From NCBI RefSeq assembly GCF_004564375.1, contig NZ_CP038267.1, positions 186,001-250,000 of the forward strand: a stretch of 64,000 bases of DNA, in the 5' to 3' direction. Below are positions 45,753-54,558 of this stretch, piece by piece. Under the pieces are notes generated by a model that made no database searches, was not told the origin of the DNA, and was given only the letters and a program-made list of their open reading frames with translations. The stretch's first letter is position 1. Every line of letters begins with the position of its first letter. This DNA comes from Nocardioides euryhalodurans (GTDB taxonomy: Bacteria; Actinomycetota; Actinomycetes; Propionibacteriales; Nocardioidaceae). The position numbers and the translations under genes were made by a program.

Positions 45753-45835
45753 ACCCTACGCCGGGACGACCGGGGTCGGTGCGCAGGAAACTTCACCCGA
45801 GGGACTCACCAGCGGCACCCCCGGTGGCCTACCCT
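45753..45835. promoter_or_regulatory. Divergent leaderless promoters, kynA / DNA glycosylase
   Basis: TAGGGT on the minus strand (45753-45758) is 6 bases from the kynA GTG. TACCCT on the plus strand (45830-45835) is 6 bases from the glycosylase GTG at 45842. Confidence 0.6.
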
Positions 45836-45841
45836 CCGGGT

Positions 45842-46786
45842 GTGACCTCACCCTCGGACCCGTCGGCACCGCGCGCCAGCACGCGGCTGTGGCGGCCCGA
45901 CTGGGCGGTGCCCGTCGGGGAGGTGCTCGGCCAGCAGCGCCACGGCGGCAGCGACCCGACCTACAAGGTCGACTTCCAGGGGCGCCACTGGCGCGGGCTC
46001 CGTACGCCGGAGGGCGAGGCGACCCTGATGATCGACGCCCGGCTGCGCGACGGCGAGGTGCACGCCGCGGCCTGGGGCGAGGGCGCCGAGTGGGCGCTCG
46101 CCTCGGTGCCGGGCCTGCTCGGTGCCGACGACGACCCGAGCGGCTTCGAGCCGACCCACCGGGTCCTCGCCGACGTCTGGCGCCACCACCGCGACTGGCG
46201 GATCGGGCGCACCGGCCTGGTGATGGAGGCGCTGGTGCCCGCGATCATCGAGCAGAAGGTCACCGGCCAGGAGGCGTTCGCGGGCTTCCGCAACCTCGTC
46301 CACCGGTGGGGCAACCGCGCTCCCGGGCCGGGCCACGACCTGGGCGTGTGGGTGCAGCCGGACGCCGACACCCTGCGCACCATCCCGTCGTGGGAGTGGC
46401 TCAAGCTCCACATCGACCCGGCCCGCTCCAAGGCGGTCGTGCTCGCGGCCCGGGTCGCCCACGCCATCGAGCGGACCGCGACCATGAGCCCGCAGGAGGC
46501 CGACAAGGCGCTCCGGTCGTTGCCCGGGATCGGGCGGTGGACCAGCGCCGAGGTGCGCCAACGGGCGATGGGTGACGCCGACGCGGTCTCGTTCGGCGAC
46601 TACCACGTGGCCAAGGACATCGGCTGGGCGCTCACCGGCTCGGCCTTCGACGACGACGAGCTCGAGGCGTACCTCGAGCCCTACCGTCCGCACCGCGGCC
46701 GGGTGCAGGGCCTGGTCGCCCTCGCGGGGCTCCACCGGCCCCGGCTGGGTCCCCGGATGGCGCCGCGCACCCACCTCCCCGCCTGA
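45842..46786 (+). CDS. DNA-3-methyladenine glycosylase (AlkA-like HhH-GPD)
   Basis: 314 residues from the GTG with TACCCT 6 bases upstream. The helix-hairpin-helix and Gly/Pro-rich loop LRSLPGIGRWTSAEV are followed by the catalytic Asp in VSFGDYH. The N-terminal part (1-110) is an AlkA_N-like beta domain. It removes alkylated bases from DNA. It stands near LigB and UvrB, giving a loose group of repair genes. No nearby Ada gene. Confidence 0.88.
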   Translation: MTSPSDPSAPRASTRLWRPDWAVPVGEVLGQQRHGGSDPTYKVDFQGRHWRGLRTPEGEATLMIDARLRDGEVHAAAWGEGAEWALASVPGLLGADDDPSGFEPTHRVLADVWRHHRDWRIGRTGLVMEALVPAIIEQKVTGQEAFAGFRNLVHRWGNRAPGPGHDLGVWVQPDADTLRTIPSWEWLKLHIDPARSKAVVLAARVAHAIERTATMSPQEADKALRSLPGIGRWTSAEVRQRAMGDADAVSFGDYHVAKDIGWALTGSAFDDDELEAYLEPYRPHRGRVQGLVALAGLHRPRLGPRMAPRTHLPA

Positions 46787-46804
46787 CACCGCGTGGGCGG
46801 AGGG

Positions 46805-48067
46805 TCAGAGCAGGGGGCGGAACGGCGTCAGCAGGAACTCCGTGAAGCGTCGGTGCAGGTCGCGCGCCTCCCACTCGTGCAGGGTCAGCTCGAGGCAGTT
46901 GGTCTGGTCGAGCTGGAAGACCTCCTCCAGCGACTGCGCGAAGTCCTCGTCGATCGCCTCGACGTTGATCTCGTAGTTGCCGGTGAGGCTCAACCGGTCG
47001 ATGTTGGCGGTGCCGACGGTCGACCAGGTGCCGTCCACGGTGGCGGTCTTGGCGTGCACCATCGCGTCCTTGAAGCGCAGGATCCGCACCCCCGCGCGTA
47101 GCAGCTGGGCGTAGTAGCCGCGCGAGACCCAGTCGGCGACGACGTGGTTGGACTTCAGCGGGACCAGCAGTCGTACGTCGACCCCGCGCTGGGCCGCGGC
47201 CACGAGCTCGTCGACGAAGTCCTGGTCTGGGAGGAAGTAGGCCTGCGTCATCCAGATGTTGCGCGAGGCCCGACTGATCGCCTCGAGGTACATCCCGCGG
47301 ATCGGGAACATCCACAGCCGCGGCACGTTGCGGTGGACCCGGATCCGCGACTCCCACTGCGCCGCGGCCTCGAGCAGCAGCGGCCGCTCGCTGGTGCCGA
47401 GGATCCGTCGCCGGTTGAGGTTCCAGAAGTCGGCGAAGGCCCGCTTGAGGTCCCACACCGCCGGTCCGTCGATCCGGACGTGGGTGTCGCGCCACTCGGT
47501 GGCGTACGCCGTCCCCACGTTGTAGCCGCCGACGAACCCCACCGCGTCGTCGACCACGAGGATCTTGCGGTGGTCGCGCCCGTAGCGTCGCAGGTCGAAG
47601 AACCGCCAGCCGGCGTTGTAGACCGGGTAGCGCAGCACCTTCATCGTCGGTGGGAAGCTCTTGAACAGGGGCGAGACGACGAGGTTGGCGAAGCCGTCGT
47701 AGATGCAGTAGACCTCGACGCCCCGTCCGGCGGCGTCGGCCAGCGCCTGCTTGAACTGCTCGCCGACCTCGTCGCCCTTCCAGATGTAGCTCTCGAAGAG
47801 CACCTGCCGCTGGGCGCCCTCGATCGCCGCCAGCATGTCGGCGTACAGGTCCCGACCGTAGGTGTAGGTCGTGATCGACCCGGCACCCAGCTCGACGGTC
47901 CGGGGTGCGGTGGTCGGGAACGGCTTCGGCTTCTTGTTGCGCCGACGGTAGGAGTCGACGAGCGACATCCCGACCGCCAGCGCGAGCTGCAGCCCGAGGA
48001 CGGCGAGCACCGAGCGGCGCAGCGCGCGGAACACCCGCTCGGCCCCGGATCCCCTCGTCGCGCGCAC
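46805..48067 (-). CDS. Phospholipase D-like / cardiolipin synthase-type protein
   Basis: 420 residues. Two HKD motifs: HRKILVVDDAVGFVGG and HAKTATVDGTWSTVGTAN. One N-terminal membrane helix (VLAVLGLQLALAVGMSLVDS) anchors it, with the catalytic part following a basic stretch YRRRNKKPK. It most likely joins two phosphatidylglycerol-type lipids to cardiolipin or exchanges phosphatidyl groups. GTG start with TAGATT 6 bases upstream. Confidence 0.88.
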   Translation of the reverse strand: MRATRGSGAERVFRALRRSVLAVLGLQLALAVGMSLVDSYRRRNKKPKPFPTTAPRTVELGAGSITTYTYGRDLYADMLAAIEGAQRQVLFESYIWKGDEVGEQFKQALADAAGRGVEVYCIYDGFANLVVSPLFKSFPPTMKVLRYPVYNAGWRFFDLRRYGRDHRKILVVDDAVGFVGGYNVGTAYATEWRDTHVRIDGPAVWDLKRAFADFWNLNRRRILGTSERPLLLEAAAQWESRIRVHRNVPRLWMFPIRGMYLEAISRASRNIWMTQAYFLPDQDFVDELVAAAQRGVDVRLLVPLKSNHVVADWVSRGYYAQLLRAGVRILRFKDAMVHAKTATVDGTWSTVGTANIDRLSLTGNYEINVEAIDEDFAQSLEEVFQLDQTNCLELTLHEWEARDLHRRFTEFLLTPFRPLL

Positions 48068-48095
48068 GCGGCCAATCTAGCGAGCGTGGGAACCG

Positions 48096-48389
48096 GTGCG
48101 CCGGAGCCGTCGTCCAACCGACGTGCTCCCGCTCCGGCGTCGCCTCGCCCTGGCGTCCGTCCCGCTCGTGGGGCTGCTGGCCGGCTGCGTTCAGCTGACC
48201 GCCCACGTCGGCCCCGGGAGCGAGCCCGTCGCCGGCTGGACCAGGTCGGCGGACGCCCCGCTGTCCGGCCGGACCGACGCGGTCGTCGCGGGCGTCGGTG
48301 ACGAGCTCGTCGTCGTGGGTGGGTGGGAGTGGTCCGGCGGCGACGGCGAGCTGGTCTCCGAGACCTGGCTCTGGCGACCGCCCGCCTGA
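48096..48389 (+). CDS. Short lipoprotein with a single kelch-like segment
   Basis: 97 residues (or 88 from the GTG at 48123). Signal with lipobox LLAGC (RRRLALASVPLVGLLAGC). The mature part has one kelch-like strand set (APLSGRTDAVVAGVGDELVV, VGGWEW) and ends at WLWRPPA. Kelch propellers need about six such repeats, so the gene looks truncated or is a relict. A long inverted repeat lies 24 bases after the stop. Confidence 0.5.
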   Translation: MRRSRRPTDVLPLRRRLALASVPLVGLLAGCVQLTAHVGPGSEPVAGWTRSADAPLSGRTDAVVAGVGDELVVVGGWEWSGGDGELVSETWLWRPPA

Positions 48390-48413
48390 CGGGTGGGCAC
48401 CCAGGCCGGCCGG

Positions 48414-48476
48414 GATACCTGACCGCGAGGATCATCATCTGACGAGCGCTGATGATGATGTCCGCGGTCAGGTATC
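48414..48476. repeat. Long near-perfect inverted repeat upstream of uvrB
   Basis: Outer arms GATACCTGACCGCG (48414-48427) / CGCGGTCAGGTATC (48463-48476), inner arms ATCATCATC / GATGATGAT (48431-48439 / 48451-48459), 3-base internal mismatch and an 11-base loop. A strong hairpin, possibly a terminator or small element. Confidence 0.75.
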
Positions 48477-48521
48477 GCCATGAGGGCGGCCGCACCCCGC
48501 AACCCTGTCGGTGGGCCGACG

Positions 48522-48527
48522 TAGGCT
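48522..48527 (+). promoter_or_regulatory. Leaderless -10 of uvrB
   Basis: TAGGCT ends 6 bases before the uvrB ATG at 48534. No SOS-box sequence is seen in this intergenic space. Confidence 0.6.
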
Positions 48528-48533
48528 CGGGCC

Positions 48534-50657
48534 ATGCGGCCAGTGACCGATCTCGAGCGCCGGGTGGCGCCCTTCAAGGTGGAGTCCGACTACCAGCCGT
48601 CGGGCGACCAGCCGGCGGCGATCGCCGAGATCACCGAGCGGATCCAGGGCGGGGTCGAGGACGTGGTGCTGCTCGGCGCGACCGGCACCGGCAAGACCGC
48701 CACCGTCGCGTGGGTGGCCGAGCAGCTGCAGCGTCCGGTGCTGGTGATGCAGCCCAACAAGACGCTGGCGGCCCAGTTCGCCAACGAGCTGCGCCAGCTC
48801 TTCCCCAACAACGCGGTCGAGTACTTCGTCTCCTACTACGACTACTACCAGCCGGAGGCGTACGTCCCCCAGACCGACACCTACATCGAGAAGGACTCCT
48901 CCATCAACGAGGAGGTCGAGCGGCTCCGCCACTCCGCGACCAACAGCCTGTTGACGCGCCGCGACGTGATCGTGGTGTCCACCGTCTCCTGCATCTACGG
49001 CCTCGGCACCCCGCAGGAGTACGTCGACCGGATGATCCGGCTGAAGGTCGGCCAGGAGCACGACCGCGACGAGATGCTCCGGCGGCTGGTCCAGATCCAG
49101 TACACCCGCAACGACATGGCCTTCACCCGCGGCACGTTCCGGGTCCGCGGCGACACCCTCGAGATCTTCCCGGTCTACGAGGAGCTGGCGATCCGGATCG
49201 AGTTCTTCGGCGACGAGATCGAGCGGCTGATGACGCTGCACCCCGTCACCGGCGAGGTCCTCACCGAGGACGAGGAGCTCCACATCTTCCCGGCGACCCA
49301 CTACGTCGCCGGTCCGGAGCGGATGGAGCGGGCCATCGCCGGCATCGAGTCCGAGCTCGAGGAGCAGCTCGCGACCTTCGAGCGCCAGGGCAAGCTGCTC
49401 GAGGCGCAGCGGCTGCGGATGCGGACGACGTATGACATCGAGATGATGCGCCAGGTGGGGTCGTGCTCGGGCATCGAGAACTACTCCATGCACATCGACG
49501 GTCGCTCCCGCGGCTCGGCGCCCAACTGCCTGCTCGACTACTTCCCCGAGGACTTCGTGCTCGTCGTCGACGAGTCCCACGTGGCCGTGCCCCAGATCGG
49601 TGGCATGTACGAGGGCGACATGTCCCGCAAGCGCAACCTCGTCGACCACGGGTTCCGGCTCCCCAGCGCGATGGACAACCGGCCGCTGCGGTGGGAGGAG
49701 TTCCTCGACCGGATCGGCCAGACGATCTACCTCTCCGCGACCCCGGGCAACTACGAGCTCGACAAGGTGCAGGGCGACGTCGTCCAGCAGATCATCCGAC
49801 CGACCGGCCTGATCGACCCCGAGGTCGTCGTCAAGCCGACCAAGGGCCAGATCGACGACCTGATCCACGAGATCCGGACCCGCGTCGAGAAGAACGAGCG
49901 GGTCCTGGTCACCACGCTCACCAAGAAGATGTCCGAGGACCTCACCGACTACCTCCTCGACGCCGGCGTCCGGACCCGCTACCTCCACTCCGAGGTCGAC
50001 ACGCTCAAGCGGATCGAGCTGCTGCGCGACCTGCGCCTCGGCGAGTACGACGTCCTGGTCGGGATCAACCTGCTGCGCGAGGGCCTCGACCTCCCCGAGG
50101 TGTCGCTGGTCTCGATCCTCGACGCCGACAAGGAGGGCTTCCTGCGCTCCGACAAGTCCCTGATCCAGACCATCGGCCGCGCCGCGCGCAACGTGTCGGG
50201 TCAGGTCCACATGTACGCCGACAAGGTCACGCCGTCGATGGAGGCCGCCATCGACGAGACCAACCGGCGCCGCCAGATCCAGATCGACTACAACACCGAG
50301 CGCGGGCTCGACCCGATGCCGCTGCGCAAGAAGATCGCCGACATCACCGAGATGCTCGCCCGTGAGGACGAGAACACCCAGGCGCTCCTGCAGACCTGGG
50401 CCGACGTCGGCCAGAAGGGCCGCGCAGGTGGCGTGAAGGCCGGCAAGTCCCCGACCCCGGCGCTCTCGAGGCTCCACGACGAGCTGCCCGACACCGCCGG
50501 CATCCCCGCGACGGAGCTGGCCGACCTGATCCAGCAGCTCACCGACCAGATGAAGGCCGCCGCCGGCGATCTCCAGTTCGAGGTCGCCGCCCGGCTGCGC
50601 GACGAGATCTCCGAGCTCAAGAAGGAGCTCCGCCAGATGATGGAGGCGACGAAGTGA
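48534..50657 (+). CDS. uvrB: Excinuclease ABC subunit B
   Basis: 707 residues. Walker A GATGTGKT (48-55), the beta-hairpin [10 protein letters not shown] (101-110), helicase motifs through QTIGRAARN, and the C-terminal UVR domain (about 660-700) that contacts UvrC. With UvrA and UvrC it removes bulky DNA lesions. The ATG is leaderless (TAGGCT). The stop codon lies in the left copy of a 9-base direct repeat flanking a low-complexity element. Confidence 0.97.
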   Translation: MRPVTDLERRVAPFKVESDYQPSGDQPAAIAEITERIQGGVEDVVLLGATGTGKTATVAWVAEQLQRPVLVMQPNKTLAAQFANELRQLFPNNAVEYFVSYYDYYQPEAYVPQTDTYIEKDSSINEEVERLRHSATNSLLTRRDVIVVSTVSCIYGLGTPQEYVDRMIRLKVGQEHDRDEMLRRLVQIQYTRNDMAFTRGTFRVRGDTLEIFPVYEELAIRIEFFGDEIERLMTLHPVTGEVLTEDEELHIFPATHYVAGPERMERAIAGIESELEEQLATFERQGKLLEAQRLRMRTTYDIEMMRQVGSCSGIENYSMHIDGRSRGSAPNCLLDYFPEDFVLVVDESHVAVPQIGGMYEGDMSRKRNLVDHGFRLPSAMDNRPLRWEEFLDRIGQTIYLSATPGNYELDKVQGDVVQQIIRPTGLIDPEVVVKPTKGQIDDLIHEIRTRVEKNERVLVTTLTKKMSEDLTDYLLDAGVRTRYLHSEVDTLKRIELLRDLRLGEYDVLVGINLLREGLDLPEVSLVSILDADKEGFLRSDKSLIQTIGRAARNVSGQVHMYADKVTPSMEAAIDETNRRRQIQIDYNTERGLDPMPLRKKIADITEMLAREDENTQALLQTWADVGQKGRAGGVKAGKSPTPALSRLHDELPDTAGIPATELADLIQQLTDQMKAAAGDLQFEVAARLRDEISELKKELRQMMEATK

Positions 50658-50747
50658 GGATGGGGCACCGAGCGAGGAACGAGCTCGGAGTGCTCCCGAC
50701 GAGCGAGGAGCGCGCGAGCGCAGCGAGCGCCGGCGACCAAGTGAGGA
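50652..50747. repeat. GAGCGAG-rich element bounded by 9-base direct repeats
   Basis: AAGTGAGGA occurs at 50652-50660 (including the uvrB stop) and again at 50739-50747. Between them are repeated GAGCGAGGA/CGAGCGCAGCGAGC motifs. The arrangement looks like a small insertion or tandem-like expansion after uvrB. Confidence 0.55.
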
Positions 50748-50754
50748 GCGCGAG

Positions 50755-51189
50755 ATGACGGCCAAGACCGTGCAGGTCACCTTCGACTGCGCCGACCCCC
50801 GTGCCCTGTCGCTGTTCTGGAACGAGGTGCTCGGCTACGAGCTGCCGCCACCGCCGCCCGGCTTCGAGTCCTGGGACGCGTTCGCGGAGAGCCTGCCGCC
50901 CGAGCACCGAAACAGCGCCTCGGCCTGTCAGGACCCGGCCGGCGAGGGGCCGCGGCTGTTCTTCCAGCGGGTGCCGGAGGGCAAGGCCGCCAAGAACCGC
51001 GTCCACCTCGACGTCCGGGCCGCCCCCGGTCTCGAGGGGGAGGAGCGGATGGCCGCGCTGGAGGCGGAGGCCGGGCGGCTCGTCGGGCTCGGCGCCACCA
51101 GGGTCGAGCGCCACGAGCCGGCCCCGCCGCTGTCGGGCGGCCACGTGGTGATGCTGGACCCCGAGGGCAACGAGTTCTGCCTCGACTGA
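50755..51189 (+). CDS. VOC (glyoxalase-like) family protein
   Basis: 144 residues, one glyoxalase_6-type domain: VTFDCADPRALSLFWNEVLG at the start and VVMLDPEGNEFCLD at the end. Such proteins hold a metal for dioxygenase or isomerase chemistry or act as binding proteins. Substrate unknown. The ATG follows GTGAGGAGCG by 5 bases; the next gene overlaps its stop by one base (TGATG). Confidence 0.85.
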   Translation: MTAKTVQVTFDCADPRALSLFWNEVLGYELPPPPPGFESWDAFAESLPPEHRNSASACQDPAGEGPRLFFQRVPEGKAAKNRVHLDVRAAPGLEGEERMAALEAEAGRLVGLGATRVERHEPAPPLSGGHVVMLDPEGNEFCLD

Positions 51190-51470
51190 TGCCCGAGACC
51201 ACCGACGACGGCCGCTTCATCGTGGTCGACGGCAGGCGCTGGCGGGCGACCGACCCGGCCATCCCCGCGGCTCGGCGCGACGAGCTGCAGCGGGTCCTGA
51301 TGGCGTGGCGGCGCGAGGTGCGGCGCACCCGCGGCACGGACGAGGAGCCGCGGTCCCGCGCCGGTGTCCAGGCCGCCAAGGTCGCCCTCGGCGAGCGGGG
51401 CACCCCGTGGTGGGAGCAGGATGACGCCGAGCGCCGGCGGCGCTGGGAGGCCGACGTACCGCGCCCGTAG
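51189..51470 (+). CDS. Small conserved hypothetical protein
   Basis: 93 residues, strongly charged. IVVDGRRWRATDPAIP at the start and GERGTPWWEQDDAERRRRW at the end resemble a widespread family of unknown function seen near metabolic genes. No membrane segment. It is co-transcribed with the VOC gene (one-base overlap). A 110-base hairpin element begins 4 bases after the stop. Confidence 0.75.
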   Translation: MPETTDDGRFIVVDGRRWRATDPAIPAARRDELQRVLMAWRREVRRTRGTDEEPRSRAGVQAAKVALGERGTPWWEQDDAERRRRWEADVPRP

Positions 51471-51473
51471 GAC

Positions 51474-51583
51474 TCGGGGCGCCACGCATTTCCCATGAGA
51501 TGTGGGCAGATACTCACTGCTCACGCTCGGTACACCGTGAGAAGTGACCAGCCACCCGCATCTCATGGGAAATGCAGCCCCGA
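51474..51583. repeat. 110-base multi-part hairpin element
   Basis: Three nested stems: TCGGGGC (51474-51480) / GCCCCGA (51577-51583); a 20/21 stem 51486-51506 / 51555-51575 built on GCATTTCCCATGAGATG; and TCACTGCTCAC (51514-51524) / GTGAGAAGTGA (51537-51547), 10/11. Lower GC than its surroundings. It could be a structured RNA, a terminator or a MITE-like element. Confidence 0.75.
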
Positions 51584-51624
51584 TGCACCACCCTCCGGGT
51601 GAGGGGCGACGCGCCCGTGCTGAC

Positions 51625-51630
51625 TAGGCT
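51625..51630 (+). promoter_or_regulatory. Leaderless -10 of the hemerythrin gene
   Basis: TAGGCT ends 6 bases before the ATG at 51637. Confidence 0.55.
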
Positions 51631-51636
51631 CGCCGC

Positions 51637-52191
51637 ATGACTGCCATCGACCTCGGACGGCCCGTGCAGGGCGACGTCATCGACCTGATCCTCGACGACC
51701 ACCGGCGCTTCGAGGCGCTGCTTCGCGACCTCCGGGACGCCAGCAGCGACCGCGACGCGGTCCGCGCCGCCTTCGCCGCCCTCCACGTCGCCCACGCGGA
51801 GGCCGAGGAGAAGTACGTCTACCCCAAGCTCCGTCGCAAGGGCGCGGTCGGCGAGCACGAGGCCGAGCACGGCGAGGAGGAGCACGCCGAGGGCCACGAG
51901 GCGCTGCTGGCGGTGCTGGAGCTCAAGGGCACCGACACCCAGGCCTTCGACGACGCCGTCGAGGAGCTGGCGACCGCCGTCAACCACCACCTCACGGAGG
52001 AGGAGCTGACCATCCTCAACCCGGCCCGCGAGGAGGTCGGCGAACGGGTGCGGGCCGACCTCGGCCAGGAGTTCGCCGCCGAGCGCAACCGGCAGATCGA
52101 CGACGACTGCGGCTCGCTCACCAACGTCCGCAGGATCGTCGCGGGAGCCCGGCGAGAGGGCCTCCTCGACGACGAGGACGACGAGGACTGA
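51637..52191 (+). CDS. Hemerythrin HHE domain protein
   Basis: 184 residues. DLILDDHRRFEALLRDL, VAHAEAEEKYVYPKL, HGEEEHAEGHEALLAVLE and NHHLTEEELTIL supply the histidine and carboxylate ligands of the HHE di-iron fold. The C-terminal 50 residues are extra helices ending in an acidic tail (DDEDDED). It probably senses or buffers O2/NO or iron. TAGGCT before the ATG gives a leaderless start. Convergent with the ion-channel gene. Confidence 0.85.
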   Translation: MTAIDLGRPVQGDVIDLILDDHRRFEALLRDLRDASSDRDAVRAAFAALHVAHAEAEEKYVYPKLRRKGAVGEHEAEHGEEEHAEGHEALLAVLELKGTDTQAFDDAVEELATAVNHHLTEEELTILNPAREEVGERVRADLGQEFAAERNRQIDDDCGSLTNVRRIVAGARREGLLDDEDDED

Positions 52192-52207
52192 GGACGACGG
52201 CCGGGCG

Positions 52208-52876
52208 TCAGCGCCGCTGCTGCCGCACGATGGTCAGCCCGACCATGCGGGCGACGACGAGCGCGATGTAGAAGACGCCCGCCACCATCTCCAGGATCGC
52301 GACCGAGCGGGCGTGCGCCTCGATCGGCACCACGTCGGACAGGCCGACGCTGGTGAGCTGCGCGAACGAGAGGTAGAGCAGCTCGAACCACGTCTGTTCG
52401 GTGCCGCCGGCGCCCGTGAAGGAGCCGGGGCTCAGGACCTGCACGGCGGCGTAGACGTAGGCGAAGCCCCAGGCGACGACCGTGAAGGCCGCGGCGGTCG
52501 CGAACAGCTCGTCGCGCGTGACCCGGTCGTCGTGGAAGAGGTAGCGGATCATCCCGTAGGAGACGTAGAAGTAGAACGGCGCGTGCAGCAGCGCCGAGCC
52601 CAGCACGATCCAGCCGGTGTCGGGCCAGACCGCCTCCATCACCGTGAAGAGCATGGCGGGCGGCGCCAGCAGGATGCCGACCCAGGTGAGCGTCGGCGTC
52701 CGCCGGACGGCGTAGAGCGCCGCCAGCACGATCGCGATCTGCACCACGCCCAGGATCGCCCGGCCGGCGACCGAGTCGTCGAGGAACGGGTAGGCCAGGA
52801 TCGCGACCAGCTGCGCCGCCAGCACCCACCCGGAGGGGTGCCGCCGCAGCAGCTCGGTCGTGGGGGAGGAGGTCAC
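52208..52876 (-). CDS. Ion-channel-like membrane protein with unusual pore motif
   Basis: 222 residues with about six transmembrane segments. The last two flank a pore-loop-like stretch WFELLYLSFAQLTSVGLSDV, arranged as in Ion_trans_2 potassium channels. The filter position reads SVGLSD rather than TVGYGD, so K+ selectivity is doubtful. There is no S4-like arginine ladder and no cytoplasmic RCK domain. The ATG overlaps the stop of the DUF1707 gene by 4 bases, so both membrane proteins are co-expressed. Confidence 0.75.
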   Translation of the reverse strand: MTSSPTTELLRRHPSGWVLAAQLVAILAYPFLDDSVAGRAILGVVQIAIVLAALYAVRRTPTLTWVGILLAPPAMLFTVMEAVWPDTGWIVLGSALLHAPFYFYVSYGMIRYLFHDDRVTRDELFATAAAFTVVAWGFAYVYAAVQVLSPGSFTGAGGTEQTWFELLYLSFAQLTSVGLSDVVPIEAHARSVAILEMVAGVFYIALVVARMVGLTIVRQQRR

Positions 52877-53418
52877 GAGTCCTCCTCCCGACGCTTCTCG
52901 ATCTCCTTGCGGCGCTTCTTCTCGAGCCGTCGCTTCTCGTCCGAGACGATCTGGTCGCGCTGGAACTGGATCCGGCCGAGGTTGAGCGCCGCCGCCATGG
53001 TGACGAAGAGCGGCCAGGGGAAGTACGGGTCGAACCCGTCACCCCCGAACGACCCCGCCAGCCAGATCGTCCACACGATCGCCGAGACCGACAGCAGCCC
53101 CCACAGGGCCTCGCGCCGGTCCTTGCGCCACGACTCGAGCGCTCGCTCGGCGATGCGCGCCTCGGGCACGAGCGTCGCCGACCGTCGGGCGGCCACCAGG
53201 CCCTCCAGCGGCGGCAGCAGGTCGCCCAGCGTCCGCGCCGCCTGCGTCTCGGTCGTCCGGGACTCCAGCTCCTCCCGGTCGAGCCGGCCGTCGGCGTACG
53301 CCTCGGTGAGCACCTGGTGGACCACCTCGCGGTCGGCGTCGGAGGCGCGCATTCCGGCCAGCGCGGGATCGCGCGGATCGCCGCTGAAGGCGGACCACAC
53401 CTGGTCGGGGTCGGTCAT
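52873..53418 (-). CDS. DUF1707 (SHOCT-like) domain membrane protein
   Basis: 181 residues. DUF1707 at about 22-75 (MRASDADREVVHQVLTEAYA, then DGRLDREELESR). Then two membrane helices (ALWGLLSVSAIVWTIWLAG and PWPLFVTMAAALNLG) in a 2TM arrangement, and a highly charged coiled tail (EKKRRKEIEKRREED). Role unknown. TAGGAT lies 24 bases before the ATG with GGAGACGAG between, so it has a short leader. It is translationally coupled to the channel gene. Confidence 0.82.
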   Translation of the reverse strand: MTDPDQVWSAFSGDPRDPALAGMRASDADREVVHQVLTEAYADGRLDREELESRTTETQAARTLGDLLPPLEGLVAARRSATLVPEARIAERALESWRKDRREALWGLLSVSAIVWTIWLAGSFGGDGFDPYFPWPLFVTMAAALNLGRIQFQRDQIVSDEKRRLEKKRRKEIEKRREEDS

Positions 53419-53516
53419 CCGCGGCTCGTCTCCACGAGCGGCATCCTAGGCAGGTCGGCCCACCGGGGTTGGCGAGCCTGTTGTCGCCGGGCCCGTGACC
53501 GGTGTTGGATCAGCGC

Positions 53517-54488
53517 GTGGCCACCGACACGGACGTGCTGATCATCGGAGCGGGCCCCACCGGCCTGTACGCCGCCTACTACGCCGGCTTCCGCGGGCTG
53601 CGGGTGGCGGTGGTCGACAGCCTGCCTGAGCTCGGTGGCCAGATCACCGCCATGTATCCCGAGAAGGCGATCCTCGACGTCGCCGGCTTCCCGACGGTCA
53701 AGGGCAAGGCGCTCGTGGAGGGGCTGGTCGCGCAGGCGTCGAGCGCCCACCCGACCTACCACCTCGACCGGACCGCCCGGAGCCTGGAGCACCACGGGGA
53801 CTCGGTGACGATCGGGCTCGACGACGGCACCGAGATCAGCGCCGGTGCGGTGATCATCACCGCGGGCATCGGCAAGTTCAGCCCCCGGCCGCTGCCGGCG
53901 GGCGACGGGTGGCTCGGCCGTGGCCTGGAGTTCTTCGTCCCGTCCTTCCAGCCGTACGTCGACAAGGACGTCGTCATCGTCGGGGGCGGCGACAGCGCCT
54001 TCGACTGGGCGCTCCACCTCGAGCCGGTCGCCCGGTCGGTGGCGCTGGTCCACCGGCGTGACGCGTTCCGCGCCCATGCGCGGACCGTGCAGGCGGTGCG
54101 TGACAGCTCGGTCGACATCATCACGCGGGCGCAGGTGACCGAGCTGCGCGGCGACGGGACGCTCGAGGAGGTCGAGATCAGCGTCGACGGCGTCGAGCCC
54201 GTCCGCCGTCCGGCGCAGGCCCTGGTCGCCGCGCTCGGCTTCGTCGCCGACCTCGGGCCGCTGCAGGAGTGGGGGATCGAGGTCGAGAAGCGCCACGTCG
54301 TGGTGTCGCCCTCGATGCAGACCAGCCTGCCGCGCGTCTTCGCCGCCGGGGACATCACCGAGTATGCCGGCAAGGTCCGGCTGATCGCGGTCGGGTTCGG
54401 CGAGGCCGCGACCGCGGTCAACAACGCGGCCGTCGCCATCGACCCGGACGCCCACGTGTTCCCGGGCCACTCCAGCGAGGGCACCTGA
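53517..54488 (+). CDS. Thioredoxin-reductase-like ferredoxin/flavodoxin--NADP reductase
   Basis: 323 residues. FAD-binding GAGPTGLYAAYYAG near the start, the second dinucleotide motif IVGGGDSAFDWA at about 160, and FAAGDITEYAGKVRLIAVGF near the end. There is no CxxC redox pair, which separates it from thioredoxin reductase and fits YumC-type ferredoxin-NADP reductases that pass electrons between NADPH and ferredoxin. GTG start with TTGGAT 6 bases upstream (leaderless). Confidence 0.88.
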   Translation: MATDTDVLIIGAGPTGLYAAYYAGFRGLRVAVVDSLPELGGQITAMYPEKAILDVAGFPTVKGKALVEGLVAQASSAHPTYHLDRTARSLEHHGDSVTIGLDDGTEISAGAVIITAGIGKFSPRPLPAGDGWLGRGLEFFVPSFQPYVDKDVVIVGGGDSAFDWALHLEPVARSVALVHRRDAFRAHARTVQAVRDSSVDIITRAQVTELRGDGTLEEVEISVDGVEPVRRPAQALVAALGFVADLGPLQEWGIEVEKRHVVVSPSMQTSLPRVFAAGDITEYAGKVRLIAVGFGEAATAVNNAAVAIDPDAHVFPGHSSEGT

Positions 54489-54558
54489 GGTCCGGATCCG
54501 GAGACCGGCCATAATCGTCAGCGTTACCGACGAGTATCCGACGAAGGGGCCGCCGCCG

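Noticed and set aside
48096-48389. Annotation as a definite pseudogene
   Set aside because: It has an intact signal, lipobox and stop; truncation is only inferred from the single kelch-like segment.
50658-50754. C-terminal extension of UvrB by read-through
   Set aside because: The normal UVR domain ends just before the TGA at 50655-50657, and the sequence beyond is repeat DNA with no conserved coding pattern.
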